A stretch of 8,186 nt of DNA, from NCBI GenBank assembly GCA_934180065.1, contig CAKPRA010000057.1:1-8186 (forward strand). Direction: 5' to 3'. Origin of the DNA: an uncultured Clostridia bacterium (GTDB lineage: Bacteria; Bacillota; Clostridia; TANB77; CAG-508). The translations under genes were made by a program, and so were the position numbers. The stretch's first letter is position 1. The number at the start of each line of letters is the position of its first letter. Of the stretch, positions 5,317-8,186 are shown piece after piece. Under the pieces are notes generated by a model that was not told the origin of the DNA, did not search any database, and saw nothing but the letters and a program-made list of their open reading frames with translations.

Positions 5317-5937
5317 ATGTTAGAAAACTTAAGAAATTTTTTTAAAAAAATGACTAAAAAGGATGAAGAAGAGCTTTTACCATCTTCAGGAGATGCGGCT
5401 AAAGAAAGATTACATTTAGTACTAATGCAAGATAGAGCAAATGTATCTGTAGATTTTCTAGATTTAATGAAACAGGAAATTATAGATGTAATAAAAAAAT
5501 ATATTGATATTGATGAAAATGAAATTGATGTTAGACTTACAAATCAAATAAATGAAGATGGAACTAATGGAGCACCAGCTTTATATGCTAATATTCCGAT
5601 AATAGCAATAAAAAATGAAAAGAAGAAAGAAATAAAGCAAAAAATACAAGAAGATAATTTAGCTAAAGAGCTTGAAAAATCAGAAAATATTACTTTAGAT
5701 ATTAAGGATAAAGATATTGAAGAGAAAAATCCAAAAATTCATGAAAATAAAAACACAGTTAGTGACAAAAATGTGGATAAAAAGGAAGAAATTACAGAAA
5801 ATAATACTAATAAAAAAGTAGTAGAAAATAAATCGCAAAATGCTTCTGAGAAAAAAGAAACTATAAAAAAGAAAAATGCAAGTGATTTGAAGAAAACTAC
5901 TTCTAAGACAAGCACAACGAAAACAACAAAGAAATAG
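5317..5937 (+). CDS. minE: MinE cell division topological specificity factor with a long lysine-rich tail
   Basis: MinE stimulates the MinD ATPase and so restricts the Min inhibitor to the cell poles. Residues 1-98 look like a complete MinE: an amphipathic start (MLENLRNFFKK), the MinD-contacting stretch AKERLHLVLMQDRANVS (28-44), and a beta/alpha dimerisation part ending near PALYANIPI (87-95). Usual MinE proteins stop here, at about 85-100 residues. This one continues for about 108 residues of low-complexity sequence with no aromatic residue, glycine or arginine and about 29 lysines against 22 acidic residues. The last 15 residues are almost only Lys, Thr and Ser. The tail is probably disordered and might bind an acidic partner such as nucleic acid, wall polymer or membrane lipid; this is inference. 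The start follows GTGAGGT, and codon use looks like that of its neighbours. Confidence 0.92.
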   Translation: MLENLRNFFKKMTKKDEEELLPSSGDAAKERLHLVLMQDRANVSVDFLDLMKQEIIDVIKKYIDIDENEIDVRLTNQINEDGTNGAPALYANIPIIAIKNEKKKEIKQKIQEDNLAKELEKSENITLDIKDKDIEEKNPKIHENKNTVSDKNVDKKEEITENNTNKKVVENKSQNASEKKETIKKKNASDLKKTTSKTSTTKTTKK

Positions 5938-5968
5938 GTAATTAAACCGAGAATAAGGTCAGGTTAGT

Positions 5969-7075
5969 ATGAAAAGTAAGATTCTAAAAAATATGGATTG
6001 GTCTGTAGTAATTTGTGTACTTATACTGATAACAATAGGTTGTATAGAGCTATTTTCAGTAACTGGTTCATCAGATTATGCAGACTTAAAAAAACAATTA
6101 TTATGGTTTGCAATAAGCATACCAATAGTTTGTGCAATTGTAAGTATAGACTATAATACAATTGCAAAATTATCCAAAATACTGTATGTAGTTATGTTGG
6201 CTCTGTTGATTGGAGTAATGTTTACTAAGCCTATAAATGGAGCTACAAGCTGGTATATTATTGGATCTGTTTCATTTCAACCGTCAGAGTTTGCTAAAAT
6301 ATGTGTAATTTTAAGTCTTTCATTAATAATTACAAATATACAAAAAGATGGGAGAAATCAAATAAATAGACCATTGCAATTAATAAAATGTTTATTGGTT
6401 GTTGGAATACCAGTTGTATTAATTGTTTTACAACCAGATTATGGAACAGCAATTGCATTTTGTTTAGCAACAGCACTAATTCTTATAGTTGCAGGTTTAG
6501 ATAAAAAATATATAATAACAGCAATACTACTGGTTGCAATAGCTTTGCCAATATTATATTTTTTTGTTTTACCAAATCATGCCAAAACAAGAATTGATGT
6601 ATTTTTAAATCCGAATATTGATCCAAGAGGGTCAGGATATAATGTTCTTCAATCAAAGTTGGCAATAGGATCTGGAAAGATTTTTGGAATGGGAATAAAA
6701 AATGGAAGCCAAACACAGCTTGGATATTTATACCCACAAACAACAGACTTTATATATTCAGCTATTGGTGAAGAAATGGGATTTGTTGTTGCCGGATTAG
6801 TTATTATTCTTTATGTAATATTGATTACAAGGGCTATTAATATTGCAAAAACTGCAAAGGACGACTTAGGTTCATATATTGCCTCTGGAATAGCAGGAAT
6901 ATTTATATTCCACATGGTTGAAAATATTGGAATGACAATGGGATTATTACCTATAACAGGAGTCCCTTTACCATTTGTTAGTTATGGAGGAAGCTCTTTA
7001 TTAACAAATTGTATATTAATTGGATTGTTACTAAATATAAGTGGAAGAAGAAATAAAGTAATGTTTTCAGAATAA
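5969..7075 (+). CDS. rodA: RodA, SEDS-family peptidoglycan glycosyltransferase
   Basis: RodA is an integral membrane enzyme that polymerises glycan strands from lipid II during cell elongation, with a class B penicillin-binding protein as partner. The 368 residues form about ten hydrophobic segments. Family motifs are GATSWYIIGSVSFQPSEFAK (91-110), QPDYGTA (155-161), NPNIDPRGSGYNVLQSKLAIGSG (214-236), and TTDFIYSAIGEEMGF (258-272), where Asp260 should be the catalytic aspartate. The signature LPITGVPLPFVSYGGSS (327-343) is complete. GSQTQLGYLYPQTTD resembles RodA more than FtsW, and linkage to minD-minE is the usual clostridial setting, so I prefer RodA; FtsW is the alternative. The ribosome site is weak (AAGG about 11 bases upstream). 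No class B penicillin-binding protein gene is in the window. Confidence 0.9.
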   Translation: MKSKILKNMDWSVVICVLILITIGCIELFSVTGSSDYADLKKQLLWFAISIPIVCAIVSIDYNTIAKLSKILYVVMLALLIGVMFTKPINGATSWYIIGSVSFQPSEFAKICVILSLSLIITNIQKDGRNQINRPLQLIKCLLVVGIPVVLIVLQPDYGTAIAFCLATALILIVAGLDKKYIITAILLVAIALPILYFFVLPNHAKTRIDVFLNPNIDPRGSGYNVLQSKLAIGSGKIFGMGIKNGSQTQLGYLYPQTTDFIYSAIGEEMGFVVAGLVIILYVILITRAINIAKTAKDDLGSYIASGIAGIFIFHMVENIGMTMGLLPITGVPLPFVSYGGSSLLTNCILIGLLLNISGRRNKVMFSE

Positions 7076-7099
7076 AATGTAAAATAATAAGGTGAAGAA

Positions 7100-8068
7100 A
7101 TGTATATTAAAAAAATAAAAATAGGTAATGTAGAATTAAATAATAACTTATTATTAGCACCAATGGCAGGAATAACAGATAGAGCATTCAGAATAATTTG
7201 CGAAAAATTTGGTCCAGGACTTGTATGCACAGAGATGATAAGTGCTAAAGGTTTATATTATGATGATAGTAAAACAAAGCAATTATTGAATATGAAAGAT
7301 GAAAAACATCCAATAGCTGTTCAAATATTTGGAAGTGATATACAATCAATGGGATATGCAGCAGAATATATATCAAAATATGCAGACATTATAGATATAA
7401 ATATGGGTTGTCCAGCTCCAAAAGTAGTGAAAAATGGTGATGGAAGTAAATTATTATTAGATTTGGATAAAGCAAAATTGATAATAGAAGAAGTGGTTCG
7501 AAAATCAAATGTTCCTGTAACTGTTAAATTTAGAAAAGGTTGGGATAATAATAATATAGTTGCGGTTGAAATGGCTAAAATTGCAGAGCAAGCAGGTGCT
7601 TCAGCTATAACTATTCATGGAAGAACTAGATCAGAGTTTTATTCAGGGGTTGCTGATTGGGAAATCATTAAAAAAGTTAAAGAAAGTGTTAAAATTCCTG
7701 TTATTGGAAATGGGGATATTAAGAATGCTTCTGATGCCAAAAAAATATTTGATCAAACTGGTGTTGATGGAATAATGATTGGAAGAGGAACTTTAGGAAA
7801 TCCATGGATATTCGAACAAATAAAGTCTGAGTTAAATAATGAAGTATTTAATATTTCAAATAGTGAAAAACTAAGTTTGATTCTAGAGCAGTTGAATTTA
7901 GAAATAGAAGACAAAACTGAAAAAGTAGCTATAATGGAAATGAGAAAGCATATAAGTTGGTATATTAAAAATACCAAAGATGCTAGTAAAATACGAGATA
8001 AAATAAATCAAATAACTGATAAAAGAGAGCTTATAAATACTTTAACGGAATACTTTAATGTCATATGA
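7100..8068 (+). CDS. dusB: tRNA-dihydrouridine synthase (DusB-like)
   Basis: This flavin enzyme reduces specific uridines of tRNA to dihydrouridine, using FMN and NADPH in the cytoplasm. The 322-residue protein has an (alpha/beta)8 barrel followed by a small helical domain. Visible motifs are LLAPMAGITDRAFR (18-31), VQIFG (74-78), NMGCPAPKV (101-109) with catalytic Cys104, VKFRKGW (142-148), IHGRTR (172-177), GNGDI (203-207) and IGRGTLGNPW (227-236), which cover the FMN and active sites. The DusB/NifR3 subgroup is favoured by overall pattern; the exact tRNA position modified cannot be read from the sequence. The start follows AAGGTGAAG, 24 bases after the rodA stop. It is the last gene of the operon; linkage to shape genes looks like shared transcription rather than shared function. 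Confidence 0.93.
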   Translation: MYIKKIKIGNVELNNNLLLAPMAGITDRAFRIICEKFGPGLVCTEMISAKGLYYDDSKTKQLLNMKDEKHPIAVQIFGSDIQSMGYAAEYISKYADIIDINMGCPAPKVVKNGDGSKLLLDLDKAKLIIEEVVRKSNVPVTVKFRKGWDNNNIVAVEMAKIAEQAGASAITIHGRTRSEFYSGVADWEIIKKVKESVKIPVIGNGDIKNASDAKKIFDQTGVDGIMIGRGTLGNPWIFEQIKSELNNEVFNISNSEKLSLILEQLNLEIEDKTEKVAIMEMRKHISWYIKNTKDASKIRDKINQITDKRELINTLTEYFNVI

Positions 8069-8079
8069 ATATAAATTAG

Positions 8080-8108
8080 AAAGAATAGATTTTTATCTAT
8101 TCTTTTTT
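8080..8108 (+). terminator. Intrinsic terminator of the min-rodA-dusB operon
   Basis: AAAGAATAGAT (8080-8090) pairs perfectly with ATCTATTCTTT (8095-8105) around a TTTT loop, and the T-run continues to 8108. It starts 11 bases after the dusB stop codon. A group II intron begins just beyond it. Confidence 0.9.
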
Positions 8109-8114
8109 GTTATA

Positions 8115-8186
8115 GTGCGACAGGCATGTCGTTTAACTAATCGGTGCAAGTCCGTATTGGAGGTATATATCGCTAACCAATTAGAG
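8115..8186 (+). mobile_element. 5' end of a group II intron (truncated by the window edge)
   Basis: The sequence changes character at GTGCGAC (8115-8121), the standard group II intron 5' boundary. CGAC (8118-8121) pairs with GTCG around AGGCAT, the first small hairpin of domain I. It is followed by CGGTGCAAGTCCG, which matches the conserved GGGTGCAAGTCCC-type stem near the intron start. The GC content rises relative to the host sequence. Only 72 bases are visible, so the reverse transcriptase gene and domains V-VI lie beyond the window if present. The position six bases after the terminator T-run fits group IIC introns, which choose sites behind terminator hairpins; the subgroup is inference from location and the first hairpin. 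Confidence 0.82.

Overview
The window is strongly AT-rich. It carries a clostridial-type 2[4Fe-4S] ferredoxin gene, AGGAGG-like ribosome binding sites and a minD-minE-rodA cluster. Together these point to a low-GC Firmicute of the class Clostridia, probably anaerobic. This is inference from gene content and composition; no species can be named.

Bases 1-339 hold no gene. Two copies of a 165-bp unit stand in tandem, and the second is closed by a perfect 23-bp inverted repeat. Both copies can fold into the same nested set of helices, so this is either a small non-autonomous mobile element or an unrecognised structured RNA. Next on the plus strand is a promoter and a short ferredoxin gene that carries a one-base insertion near its end. 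A hairpin terminator and about 230 bp of non-coding sequence follow, including a pair of short direct repeats. A long palindrome at 961-1038 ends the region.

Bases 1043-4248 on the minus strand encode a four-subunit, Thermotoga/archaeal-type pyruvate:ferredoxin oxidoreductase in the order gamma, delta, alpha, beta. The alpha, beta and delta genes are packed tightly. A 174-bp spacer with its own promoter-like sequence separates gamma from delta. The complex would oxidise pyruvate to acetyl-CoA and reduce ferredoxin, so the convergent ferredoxin gene is a plausible electron acceptor.

A divergent promoter region at about 4283-4397 separates this operon from a plus-strand operon: minD, minE, rodA, dusB (4500-8068). 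MinD and MinE position the division site, RodA polymerises peptidoglycan glycan strands, and DusB modifies tRNA. minC is not next to minD. MinE carries a lysine-rich, low-complexity tail of about 108 residues. The operon ends in a clear intrinsic terminator. Six bases after its T-run the sequence becomes the 5' end of a group II intron, which runs off the window. That location is typical of group IIC introns.

The most interesting items are the tandem palindromic element, the MinE tail, the intron behind the terminator and the frameshifted ferredoxin. I found no complete undescribed multi-gene system.
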